A stretch of 64,000 nucleotides of DNA from Methylovulum sp. (GTDB lineage Bacteria; Pseudomonadota; Gammaproteobacteria; Methylococcales; Methylomonadaceae). The translations under genes were made by a program, and so were the position numbers. Below the pieces are notes generated by a model that was not told the origin of the DNA, did not search any database, and saw only the letters and a program-made list of their open reading frames with translations. The DNA lies in NCBI RefSeq assembly GCF_028687615.1, contig NZ_JAQTZU010000011.1, forward strand, positions 1-64,000, given 5' to 3'. Positions 1-9,276 of the stretch are shown here, in pieces (positions within the stretch are counted from its first letter, which is position 1; each line of letters starts with the position of its first letter).

Positions 1-184
1 TGTGCCTGGAGCGATAAGGGGAATTGTTTTGGGCGTGAGATGGCGGCCTCCTTTCTTTAGTCTTTACTTTAAAGCTCAAGTATAATCCTATGCTTTAAAT
101 ATGAAAACTTGTTGGGATTGGTATTACGCCCTTCCCTATTCCTGAATTTGCCTTAGCCGCCCAATCTTTAAGAATCCCCCCAAC

Positions 185-898
185 ATGTCCAATGCCCTGG
201 CAACTAAATCAGCAATCACTTGTGAAAACTGTAACCTCGACAAATTATGTATCCCCAAAGGCTTGAACAGGTCAGAAATCGGCGATCTCAAGCTACTGGT
301 CAACCGTAACAACATCCGCCAGAAAGGCGAGGCAATCTACCATGCCGGCAGCCCCTTCCGAGGCATTATCGCCCTGCGCTCAGGCAGTGCAAAATTACTG
401 AGCTTTGACCGCAACGGCAACGAAATCATCGTGGATTTTATTCTTCCCGGTGAATTGCTGGGCTTTGATGGCGTGTCTTCACAAATACATAACTGCACGG
501 CGATTGCGCTGGAAACCGTCAATTTCTGCCATCTGCCCACCCGCCAAATTGAGGCGTTGACGCTTAACACCCCAGGTTTTTATCAAGTATTGCTACAAAG
601 ATCGTGCAGCCAATTCGACATTCAAGTGCAAAAGATACTGTTAAGCCGACGCTCCGCTGAAGAACGCGCGGCTTCATTCATCCTGCATATCTCCGACCGC
701 CTGAAAATACGCGGTTATTCGGAATTGGAATTTCGCCTGAGCATGTCGCGTGAGGAAATCGGCAATCATTTGGGTATTGCCCATGAAACCGTGAGCAGAA
801 TTTTCAACTATTTCCAATCACTTGAAATTATTGAGATTAAAGCCAAGCACTTAAAAATAATAGACAAAAAAAAGCTGCTTAGCTTCTATAAAGATTGA
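185..898 (+). CDS. Crp/Fnr-family transcriptional regulator (Fnr-type, N-terminal Cys cluster)
   Basis: 237 aa ORF; CENCNLDKLC N-terminal cysteines, cNMP-binding-like fold, C-terminal HTH (MSREEIGNHLGIAHETVSRIF). Confidence 0.9.
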   Translation: MSNALATKSAITCENCNLDKLCIPKGLNRSEIGDLKLLVNRNNIRQKGEAIYHAGSPFRGIIALRSGSAKLLSFDRNGNEIIVDFILPGELLGFDGVSSQIHNCTAIALETVNFCHLPTRQIEALTLNTPGFYQVLLQRSCSQFDIQVQKILLSRRSAEERAASFILHISDRLKIRGYSELEFRLSMSREEIGNHLGIAHETVSRIFNYFQSLEIIEIKAKHLKIIDKKKLLSFYKD

Positions 899-1085
899 AG
901 ACTAAACAGCTTGTAAAAGAGGAAGATTAAAATAACAACTGAAATTCAGCTTCGTTACTGCAAAGGCTGTATTGAGGCATCAACCAACCACGGCTGACAA
1001 CGGCAGGAGGAATCCACCGCAATGTCTTTTTGCCTCAGCCCAAGAGAATACGCAGTAACTAGCAAGATACACTCTAAAAGAATGT

Positions 1086-1250
1086 TTATTTACGGTAGGC
1101 CGAATTGGCGGAATCTTCGGCAATCGCTTTGGCTGTCGATTCGTACTTGCCGTGTTCGCTACCTTTAATCATTAACATGACGGCAATAGCCGCCACCACT
1201 ACACCAGCAACAATAAACCAGAAATTATCTTTTTCTTTTACTTCATTCAT
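1086..1250 (-). CDS. Small single-TM protein (54 aa), absent from supplied ORF track
   Basis: Hand translation MNEVKEKDNFWFIVAGVVVAAIAVMLMIKGSEHGKYESTAKAIAEDSANSAYRK*, one clear hydrophobic helix. Confidence 0.6.
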   Translation of the reverse strand: MNEVKEKDNFWFIVAGVVVAAIAVMLMIKGSEHGKYESTAKAIAEDSANSAYRK

Positions 1251-1473
1251 AATGTTACCACCCCATCAGGATTAAATTATTTGATAGTTGATGCCGTCGA
1301 CGCGGGGCTATTTGAACAAAAAATCCCTTAAAAAAATTGAGCTGGATCAACTATTGTTGCTTTTTTGAAAAAAGCATCGAAAAATTTTGAAAAATGCGCT
1401 TCCATCCAGCGGCATAGTTAATTCTCTTGCACCCTATAGGAGCATTGGACCGATGTTATACTGTCCGCGTTAT

Positions 1474-1609
1474 GGTAGTCCTGCAATCGGAATAATTTGT
1501 AAAAAGTCAAGCCTACCGATTTATTGGGTCGAATGCCCGTACTCCAAGGCGTACAGTCATCGCAATATTTTATTGACAAATCTATTATTATTCCGATTGC
1601 GGGACTACC
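1474..1609. mobile_element. MITE-like element, 136 bp, 23-bp TIRs, 8-bp TSD
   Basis: GGTAGTCCTGCAATCGGAATAAT (1474-1496) vs ATTATTCCGATTGCGGGACTACC (1587-1609), 22/23 inverted match; CGCGTTAT directly repeated at 1466-1473 and 1610-1617. Confidence 0.8.
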
Positions 1610-1652
1610 CGCGTTATTTTCAACATTGACCTATTAATAACATGAGGAGATT

Positions 1653-3902
1653 TTGATGCCGGCATCAACCGATTTTGCAAACGATAAAAAAGCCCACCAA
1701 TGGCAATTTGTCCGATTGGGTGGTTTTGATCAAGTCAAACTGGAAAGGACTGAAGATCTGGTCGCTTTAGCTGATTTGGATCAAAAGCTATGGACGGCGT
1801 TAAGTTGCCCTACCCAGGGGCTGCATTTTGATCCACGCACACTGGCGTTGCTGGACAGTGATAACGATGGGCGAATCCGTGCACCCGAAATTATTGACGC
1901 CATCCAATGGACAACGGCAAGGTTGATCAATCCGCTGGATTTGAAGCAAGGCAATAGCGTGCTGCCGCTCGCAGCGATAGACCAAGCCCATCCTGAAGGT
2001 GCAAATTTGCTGGCTTCTGCGCGGGAGGTCTTAAAAATTATCGATAAAGCCGATGCCAACGAAATTTCAATTGCCGATGTCGCCGATATTGCCCAGATTT
2101 TTGCCCATACCCGGTTTAACGGCGATGGCGTAATCCCGGTAAAAGCCGCAGACGATGAAGCCAGCCAGCAAGTCATTGAGGATATTTTAAGCTGCATCGA
2201 AGGTGTGCTGGACCGCAGTGGTGAAATGGGCGTCAATCAAGAGCAAGTGGATGGTTTTTTTGAACAGGCACAAACTTATGTCGATTGGTGGAACGTAGGT
2301 TCAGCCAGTTCCAGCCATCATTTACCGCTGGGCGCGGGAACCAAATCCGCAGTCGAAAATTACAAGCTGGTCAAGCCTAAGATCGATGATTATTTTACCC
2401 GTTGCCAATTGGCGGCATTCGACCAACAGGCGGCCACCTTGCTGAATCCCTCGGTGGCCCAGTATGAACAAATAAGCCTGCAAGATTTATCCCCTACCGA
2501 CGCAGGTCTTATCGCCCTGCCCCTAGCCAAAATTGAAGCCGATAAGCCCCTATCTTTAACTACTGATCTAAACCCGGCCTGGGCCAGCCAAATAACAAAA
2601 TTGCACCAAGAGGTTTTAAAACCGTTTTTAGGAAATATTGATAACTTAAGCCTCGCGCAATGGCAGGAAGTGAATGGCAAATTTAGCGATTATGACAGTT
2701 GGTTGCAAAATAAACCCGCTGGAACGCTTGAATCCTTAGACATAGACCGTTTGCAAGCAATACTGGCAGGCGGTTATCACGACGTGCTAAACCAATTGAT
2801 CGCTAAAGATATGGCCTTAACCGCCGAAGCGGAAGCGATTGAATCCGTGGAGCGGCTGATTTATTACTACCGTGACTTATATCGCTTGCTTAACAACTTC
2901 GTCTCTTTCCGTGATTTTTACTCGCCCGCCCCTAACAGCATCTTCCAGGCAGGCACTTTGTATATCGATGGCAGAAGTTGCAATTTATGCCTTAGCGTGG
3001 CGGATGTAACCCAGCATAGTGCCCTGGCAAGTTCCAGCCTGATATTTCTGGCCTATTGCGAATGCACCCGCCCCGGGACCCAGGAAACGATGACCATCGC
3101 CGCCGCGTTCACCGCAGGGGATTCCGACAATTTGATGCAGGGACGTAACGGCATTTTTTATGACCGCCAAGGACATGATTGGGATGCCACCATCGTCAAA
3201 ATCATCGAACATCCCATCAGCATTTCCCAAGCCTTTTGGTCGCCGTACAAGCGTTTGGGCAAAATGGTCAGTGAACAAATCGAAAAATTTGCCGCCGCCC
3301 GCGATAAAGACGCCCAAGACAAAACTCTGGCAAACACTACCGCTGTCGCGGCCGCGCCTGCATCAACAACCCCCCCGGCCCCTCCTTTTGATATTGCCAG
3401 ATTTGCCGGTATTTTTGCCGCGATAGGTTTGGCGGTAGGCGCGATAGGCACGATGCTGGCTTCAATCGCCAGCGGTTTCCTGTCACTGGTCTGGTGGCAA
3501 ATGCCCTTGGCCTTGCTGGGGATAATGCTGATTATTTCCGGGCCGTCAATGTTAATTGCGGCATTAAAACTACGCCACCGCAATCTGGCCCCTATCCTTG
3601 ATGCCTGCGGCTGGGCCATTAACACCCAAGCCCTTATCAATATCCCATTCGGACGATTATTGACGGGCACGGCCAAGCTACCCCAAAATGCCGAGCGTCA
3701 GTTAATCGATCCATTTGCCGATAAAAAAACACCTTGGCGTAGATATTTATTGCTTGCCATATTCTTTGGCGCACTGCTGCTTGTCTGGCAAAAAAATCTT
3801 TCCCAACAATGGCTTGTAAATCCGGCTAAACCAGAGGCTGCATCGCAAACCCAAACACCAGCCCCCGCTCCGGTAACCAACAAAACCGCCAATAAACCTT
3901 AG
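1653..3902 (+). CDS. Large EF-hand-containing protein with C-terminal TM helices
   Basis: 749 aa; canonical EF loop DSDNDGRIRAPE, further degenerate loops, hydrophobic C-terminal segments, Pro/Ala-rich tail. Confidence 0.65.
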   Translation: MMPASTDFANDKKAHQWQFVRLGGFDQVKLERTEDLVALADLDQKLWTALSCPTQGLHFDPRTLALLDSDNDGRIRAPEIIDAIQWTTARLINPLDLKQGNSVLPLAAIDQAHPEGANLLASAREVLKIIDKADANEISIADVADIAQIFAHTRFNGDGVIPVKAADDEASQQVIEDILSCIEGVLDRSGEMGVNQEQVDGFFEQAQTYVDWWNVGSASSSHHLPLGAGTKSAVENYKLVKPKIDDYFTRCQLAAFDQQAATLLNPSVAQYEQISLQDLSPTDAGLIALPLAKIEADKPLSLTTDLNPAWASQITKLHQEVLKPFLGNIDNLSLAQWQEVNGKFSDYDSWLQNKPAGTLESLDIDRLQAILAGGYHDVLNQLIAKDMALTAEAEAIESVERLIYYYRDLYRLLNNFVSFRDFYSPAPNSIFQAGTLYIDGRSCNLCLSVADVTQHSALASSSLIFLAYCECTRPGTQETMTIAAAFTAGDSDNLMQGRNGIFYDRQGHDWDATIVKIIEHPISISQAFWSPYKRLGKMVSEQIEKFAAARDKDAQDKTLANTTAVAAAPASTTPPAPPFDIARFAGIFAAIGLAVGAIGTMLASIASGFLSLVWWQMPLALLGIMLIISGPSMLIAALKLRHRNLAPILDACGWAINTQALINIPFGRLLTGTAKLPQNAERQLIDPFADKKTPWRRYLLLAIFFGALLLVWQKNLSQQWLVNPAKPEAASQTQTPAPAPVTNKTANKP

Positions 3903-4094
3903 TGCTTTCCTAAACAGCTCTGTTATCAACGCGGCCCATTCGTTGCCATTCCGGTAATAAGCACCGGAATGGCAGTTTGTGTGCATAGCCGGCATCTGAC
4001 AAGAACAGTTGAATTTTAATCTTAGCTCACCTATGATTCTGGTAGCCGGTTCAATTTAGCCCGGCAATATCCAGGATAGGAGCTAATAATAATT

Positions 4095-4382
4095 ATGAAC
4101 ATCATTGACTTAAGAAAAAACCTGCGAGCCTCGCCCGTTAATCGACGTGCCAGTGACCGACGCCAAAACCCCTACCCTTACGGCTCGCCAGAATGGCTGG
4201 AATTTATCCGCAAACATGGGTTGGAACAACCCGCTTATGACCGCCGCAAAATCCTCAGAAGAGCCAGCGACCAACATGCTCCCACTGAAACTAAATCCAG
4301 TGAAAAACCGTACACGCGTATTTTGCTGACCCCCGCCGAAAAAAAACTGCTCGTCGATATGTATTTGACGGATCTGGAATAG
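4095..4382 (+). CDS. Hypothetical protein (95 aa)
   Basis: ORF preceded by AGGAG-like sequence (ggataggagc); charged, Arg-rich composition. Confidence 0.55.
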   Translation: MNIIDLRKNLRASPVNRRASDRRQNPYPYGSPEWLEFIRKHGLEQPAYDRRKILRRASDQHAPTETKSSEKPYTRILLTPAEKKLLVDMYLTDLE

Positions 4383-4487
4383 CCATAAAAATTGCTGCGC
4401 GGTTCGATTGCAGCGCTGCGCCCTCTTTCCTCATGTACCATGTAGACTCTGAACAGCCGCGTTTTCGGTTGTTGGAGCTTAGGTCTC

Positions 4488-4540
4488 TTGACCGCAACCG
4501 GCGGGCAGGATGGCTTTATGCCCCAGAGGGTACGCTCTCC
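4488..4540. repeat. Dispersed repeat copy A
   Basis: TTGACCGCAACCGGCGGGCAGGATGGCTTTATGCCCCAGAGGGTACGCTCTCC, similar to 49063-49113. Confidence 0.65.
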
Positions 4541-4562
4541 GTGCCGCCTTTAAAACACGTCC

Positions 4563-5267
4563 TTAACCCGCATCACCATCAGCCTCTTTAGGCATTGCCC
4601 TAACAGCCCGTCTTATAGCCCCAATCGCCGCTTCGTTTAACAGCCCGCCCCTCTCATGCGCCAGACACAAAGCCCCTCGAAACCCCAAATAATCCGGCTT
4701 AAAAACCAACAATCTGGCAATATCGCTCTTGCGCAACGAACCCGCCAGACCACACAGCAATGATCTTTTTTTAGCCAAGGTTATAAACCGGCAAATTTCG
4801 ACTTCAGTCATCACCTTGGTCAATGAGCCTTTGCGCTTATTCATCGTATCCAGCATAACACCCTTGAAACCAGCCTTTTTTAATTCCTTAATCACGCCTA
4901 GATCAGGCTGGGCATCGGCAAACAACACGGCAATCAAGGCGTGATGGGGCGTTAATACCGCCAATTTTTCTATGATCGCCATCCAGTCCCCTTCTGGGAA
5001 AAAACCGATTTTTATATAATCAACGCCCGTTGCCGCCATGACTTTGGCGGCAAAAAACACCACTTCCGGCTGCATGGGCAAATCGCCGATAGTGGCGCTG
5101 ACCGGGCAACGATGATTAATGGCTTTCACAATATGTAGCACAGTATCGGTGTCCAACGCCCCCAACGCCCCATGTGCAGGCTGCTTTAAATCAATGATGT
5201 CAACTTGTGCCTCCAATACCAGCAAAGCCTCTTCAACACTCTTCACACTCGCCAGCATCCCCGTCAT
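4563..5267 (-). CDS. mfnB: (5-formylfuran-3-yl)methyl phosphate synthase (DUF556/MfnB family)
   Basis: LASVKSVEEALLVLEAQVDIIDLKQPAHGALGA; start reassigned to 5267 because of ATGA overlap with upstream gene. Confidence 0.85.
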   Translation of the reverse strand: MTGMLASVKSVEEALLVLEAQVDIIDLKQPAHGALGALDTDTVLHIVKAINHRCPVSATIGDLPMQPEVVFFAAKVMAATGVDYIKIGFFPEGDWMAIIEKLAVLTPHHALIAVLFADAQPDLGVIKELKKAGFKGVMLDTMNKRKGSLTKVMTEVEICRFITLAKKRSLLCGLAGSLRKSDIARLLVFKPDYLGFRGALCLAHERGGLLNEAAIGAIRRAVRAMPKEADGDAG

Positions 5268-5827
5268 GCCCTTACTCCTTCGTTGAAAGCGGCGACCCTG
5301 TCCATCAACCAAGCCCACGCCTCACGCTCCCTCTCGCCCGCCGTCTTATCAAAACCAATCTTTAGATACGCCAGTTCCGCGTCAATTTTTGCCACCGGCA
5401 ACAAATGCAGACGGCTGACCAAAATCGCCGCTTCCAGCACAGCAAACTGGGCGCGGTTAAAACCGGTAAACGGCGCGTGATTGACGCTATGCACGGCTTT
5501 GCAAAATAATTTGGGGCGGGTGGCATCGTCCTCTACACGCACCACTTCGACTTCGGTATGCGCCAAGGCACAGGCCAACACAGGGGCTGCGACTTTTTCC
5601 GCCGCCAGCAAAGGCCAATCCCGGCGCCCGCTCAAGCAACCGGCAAATACGCGCACATCATCGCAATAGTTCAACACGGCAACCGGATTTGCCAGCAGGT
5701 TGTCCAGCGTCGTGGACGGGCGGAATGGCAGGATGACAAAACCGTCTTCTTGCAGATGAACGCCCATCGGGGCTATGTGCGCAAGCCCTGCGCCGCTTTG
5801 AGTGGTGACTATCGTTTCTTGAATCAT
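5264..5827 (-). CDS. DUF447 family protein (H4MPT-linked C1 cluster)
   Basis: 187 aa; MIQETIVTT..GLAHIAPMGVHLQEDGFVILPFRPSTTLDNL pattern; position in H4MPT cluster. Confidence 0.75.
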   Translation of the reverse strand: MIQETIVTTQSGAGLAHIAPMGVHLQEDGFVILPFRPSTTLDNLLANPVAVLNYCDDVRVFAGCLSGRRDWPLLAAEKVAAPVLACALAHTEVEVVRVEDDATRPKLFCKAVHSVNHAPFTGFNRAQFAVLEAAILVSRLHLLPVAKIDAELAYLKIGFDKTAGEREREAWAWLMDRVAAFNEGVRA

Positions 5828-5838
5828 GCTTTTATAAA

Positions 5839-7227
5839 TTATGGCTTCTGTAAAGTGGTTCCGGCTGGCTTAAAGCTGTGCAAATCGACTTGGGTTTCGG
5901 CTGCGTCAGTGGCGCAGCCCCAGGCCAGGGCTTGGTCTTGGGTGTAACGTTTGCCCAATTGCCAAGCAATTTCCGCCCGCGCCAATTCCACCCCCAGATA
6001 AAACGCATGGCCGCCGTCGGTTTCCACATGCAGCTTAGGATACAAGGCGAACGGGTCAGTCGCGCTGTGCATACCATCGCGGTTGAAAATATGCAGGCCC
6101 TCGCTACTGTTCTGGATGCGGAAACTAGGGTCTTTGATGTCAGCGGCGAGTTCCTGGATTTCCGCCAGCGTGTAAGGGAACGGGGCGGGTTCATGCGCGG
6201 TCATCAGACCCGGATGAATATGCTTGGGCAAGGTGTCATGCTCTTTGGCGGCGAGCATAATGCGCCGGGCGACATCGGCTTCTTTAATGGCGCGGCAAGC
6301 GTGGCGGCTGACTTCGGTCGCCAAAATGTGGTTGATGTCCAGTTCCGAACAAATCCCCAACAATACCGCGTTCATGCCCACCGTATCGGCGTGGGTCAAT
6401 TCGGTGATATTGCCCACCCCCATCATGATCTCCACATCGGGATGGTTTTTTCTGACCTCATGATAACGCACAATGGATTTGGTGAAACCAAAATGGATAG
6501 GATCAAGAATAGGATCGACGATAAAGGCACGGTTTCTTGCTTGCATTCCTGCAATCGCGCGGTCTAACGAAGCCAAATCTTCATGTTGTTCGGGGATTAA
6601 AATCGGGGTCCCGGCAACTTCATCGGCAATCCATAAGGTCGATTCGTGCAGGCTCAGCAAATAATCCGCCCCCGCCTTGCCGCCGCGCAGCAAATCCTGT
6701 TCGTCCAGCGAGTCGATGCTGACCAGGAACCCTGCCTGTTTCAAGGCCTGTATCAGCTCTTCCAAATGTGGAAACGGGGTGCTGGGCAAGCAGCCAATGT
6801 CGATCACATCGGCGCCGTTATGTTGATAGTAACGGGCGCGTTCCAAGACTTCGTCAACACTTAAGTGAGGCGCATCGGTGATTTCCGCGAAGATTTTTAC
6901 ATGGTACTGGCTTAAATCGTAACTGTGCGCTTTTTTACCGAAATACTGCGGCAAATCTTTCAGCTCTTCCGGGCCGCGCATAATGGGCAGTTTGAAATGT
7001 TGCGACAAGGCTTCCACATCGCCACGGCAACGCCCCGGCAAGATCATCCGGTCAGCACCAAAGGTCTCATGCAAACGCCGCGCAATCATGTCGGTGGTCA
7101 TCAAAGCCGCGACTTTTAGCCCCAATTGATGGACGGTGTAAGTAAAATCCGGCTGCATTTTTTCGAGGATGCGGTGTAATTGTTTTTCCGCCAGCTTACC
7201 GGTCAAAAACAGGATATGTCCGCTCAT
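5839..7227 (-). CDS. Dihydropteroate synthase-related protein (DUF6513 + DHPS-like), H4MPT-linked
   Basis: 462 aa; ILFLTGKLAEKQLHRIL N-terminus, DVIDIGCLPSTPFPHLEE DHPS-like region; overlaps upstream flavoprotein gene by 4 nt. Confidence 0.75.
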   Translation of the reverse strand: MSGHILFLTGKLAEKQLHRILEKMQPDFTYTVHQLGLKVAALMTTDMIARRLHETFGADRMILPGRCRGDVEALSQHFKLPIMRGPEELKDLPQYFGKKAHSYDLSQYHVKIFAEITDAPHLSVDEVLERARYYQHNGADVIDIGCLPSTPFPHLEELIQALKQAGFLVSIDSLDEQDLLRGGKAGADYLLSLHESTLWIADEVAGTPILIPEQHEDLASLDRAIAGMQARNRAFIVDPILDPIHFGFTKSIVRYHEVRKNHPDVEIMMGVGNITELTHADTVGMNAVLLGICSELDINHILATEVSRHACRAIKEADVARRIMLAAKEHDTLPKHIHPGLMTAHEPAPFPYTLAEIQELAADIKDPSFRIQNSSEGLHIFNRDGMHSATDPFALYPKLHVETDGGHAFYLGVELARAEIAWQLGKRYTQDQALAWGCATDAAETQVDLHSFKPAGTTLQKP

Positions 7228-7760
7228 TGCAGGCTAGCCAGACGGGCTTGTATCGTTGCGATCAAATCCCCGACGCTTTCGACTACGGTGGTATATTCAA
7301 ATTGGCGCAATTTATCCGTACCTTCCAGGTCAATCTTGCGCGGATACACCATCACTTTGCCGCCAGGTGCCGTGGTTTCCATTTCCGGCGCAATGTCGCA
7401 CGGATAAACGATGCTCGGAATCCGGCATTTGCCCGCTTGCGAATACAGGTTCGTCACTAGCGTGTCGGCAATGCCCAATACGCATTTGGCAACGGTGTTG
7501 GACGTGGTCGGCGCCATCACAAAAGTATGGTAATAGCCTTTGTAAAATAGCCCGACCGGGGGGGCAGATGCCGCTTTGTCGCGGTACACGGGCATTTTCG
7601 CACGGAGATCATCCAGCTTGATGCGGTACATTTTCAGCACTTCCTCGCCCGCCGGGCTGATGTACAAGTCCACCGCATCCAAGGTCATCAGATACGCGAT
7701 ACAGTCTTCAATATAGTGGCCTGAACCGGTCATCGCCCAGGCTAATCGAGGTTTGTGCAT
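7224..7760 (-). CDS. Archaeal-type flavoprotein (DmrB-like dihydromethanopterin reductase candidate)
   Basis: 178 aa; RLAWAMTGSGHYIEDC..LYISPAGEEV..MAPTTSNTVAKCVLGIADTLVTN typical of the flavoprotein family. Confidence 0.65.
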   Translation of the reverse strand: MHKPRLAWAMTGSGHYIEDCIAYLMTLDAVDLYISPAGEEVLKMYRIKLDDLRAKMPVYRDKAASAPPVGLFYKGYYHTFVMAPTTSNTVAKCVLGIADTLVTNLYSQAGKCRIPSIVYPCDIAPEMETTAPGGKVMVYPRKIDLEGTDKLRQFEYTTVVESVGDLIATIQARLASLQ

Positions 7761-8211
7761 TGGTGCCGTCTAATTGGTGGTGTCTAATAAGTCATTATAA
7801 CCGAATCGCAACGGCGGCGGGGTTACCGCTTTGAATTAGGGCATAGATAACTTGGCGGATGGCGTTCGGGTCAATTAACATCCGGCTATGCTTCTATAAC
7901 TATTTGTTTTAAATTGTTTTTATATCAACTATTACCCATGCGCCGCATATTTTTCCCCTATGCAAACGTGCCCAAAAAGCCAATACGGCAATAAAATTAC
8001 TTTTCCACGCGCCATTTGTGCCCAATAAAAATATCCCCGGCTTAGGCCCTGAATAGTGACAGCATCTAACTTTTACATAATCGCTTACCCAATCAGATGG
8101 GTACATCCTATAATGGCCAGTTAGGATTTTGCCCTGACCGATAAAGCCAGCCATTACCCGCAGCCCTTATACCAAAATCAACACCCCCCGTACGCACAGG
8201 AGCTTCACGCC

Positions 8212-9027
8212 ATGTTCAACCCGTTTTACAAACCGCTCATCATGGGAATTTTAAATGTCACGCCCGATAGCTTTTCCGATGGTGGTCGCTACAGTGATGT
8301 TGAAAGCGCGGTCCGACAAGTGCAAAAAATGCTGGGCGAAGGTGTGGATGTCATTGATATAGGTGGCGAATCGACGCGCCCTGGTTCTGAACCCGTAGCT
8401 GCGGAAGAACAAATCCGCCGCGTCATTCCGGTGATACACGCCATCCGCGAATTCACCGATGTGCTGATCAGCATAGACACCACGTCCAGCACCGTCGCCA
8501 AAACCGCCGTGGAGGCGGGGGCGAACATGATCAATGATGTTTCGGGCGGCCTGAATGATGTGGAAATGCTGCCCTTGGCCGCTGAAGCCGATGTGCCGAT
8601 TATTTTGATGCACACCCAAGGCACACCAAAAACCATGCAGGATAACCCTTATTATGAAGATGTGGTGCGGGAAGTGCGCGACGCATTGCAAGAGCGGATT
8701 GCCACGGCCCTGGCAGCGGGTGTTGAAAGAAAAAATATCGCCCTTGATCCCGGCATAGGTTTTGGCAAACGCAAACAGGACAATCTGGATTTGCTAGCGC
8801 ATCTGGATGTGTTGGTGGCCCTGGGTTTCCCGGTGTTGCTGGGAACTAGCCGCAAACGTTTTATGGGCAGTATTTGTGATGTGTCCGAACCCGCCGAATT
8901 GGTCACGGCAACCGCAGTGACCACAGCATTAGGGGTGATGGCTGGAGTAAAAATATTCCGTGTCCACGATGTCAAAGAAAACCGCCAGGCGGCAGATGTG
9001 GCTTGGGCGATTAGGCAACGTGGTTGA
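8212..9027 (+). CDS. folP: Dihydropteroate synthase
   Basis: MGILNVTPDSFSDGGRY, DIGGESTRPGS, DPGIGFGKR motifs. Confidence 0.95.
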   Translation: MFNPFYKPLIMGILNVTPDSFSDGGRYSDVESAVRQVQKMLGEGVDVIDIGGESTRPGSEPVAAEEQIRRVIPVIHAIREFTDVLISIDTTSSTVAKTAVEAGANMINDVSGGLNDVEMLPLAAEADVPIILMHTQGTPKTMQDNPYYEDVVREVRDALQERIATALAAGVERKNIALDPGIGFGKRKQDNLDLLAHLDVLVALGFPVLLGTSRKRFMGSICDVSEPAELVTATAVTTALGVMAGVKIFRVHDVKENRQAADVAWAIRQRG

Positions 9028-9040
9028 TACGACGCACTGT

Positions 9041-9184
9041 TCACGAAAAACACGAAAAAAAACCTCATGGGAAATGAACGCGGGACGGGGTTTGAACCCA
9101 TACGCATCAAGCTAAGGAATTTTTTCCACGAAAAACACGAAAATTTATCTAGTTTTTTTCGTGTTTTTTCGTGTTTTTCGTGGA
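9041..9184. repeat. CACGAAAAACACGAAAA-type inverted repeat
   Basis: tcacgaaaaacacgaaaa at 9041; TCCACGAAAAACACGAAAA (9125 onward) pairs with TTTTTTCGTGTTTTTCGTGGA (to 9184). Confidence 0.75.
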
Positions 9185-9276
9185 CATATCACTTTGCTCG
9201 CACCCAACCGTTTTGTGTTGTCCCGCCCCGTGTACCTTTCGTACTTTTCGTTGACATTATCCTTAAGAAATAACGG

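Noticed and set aside
1387-1629. 80-aa ORF upstream of the EF-hand gene
   Set aside because: Spans the MITE, its TIRs and target duplication; not a plausible protein.
5878-6567. 229-aa plus-strand ORF
   Set aside because: Antisense to the DHPS-like H4MPT gene; no recognisable domain.
7909-8154. 81-aa minus-strand ORF upstream of folP
   Set aside because: No recognisable family and no ribosome-binding evidence; left as non-coding.
9067-9273. 68-aa ORF (…EKHENLSSFFRVFSCFSWT…)
   Set aside because: Translation of the CACGAAAAACACGAAA repeat.
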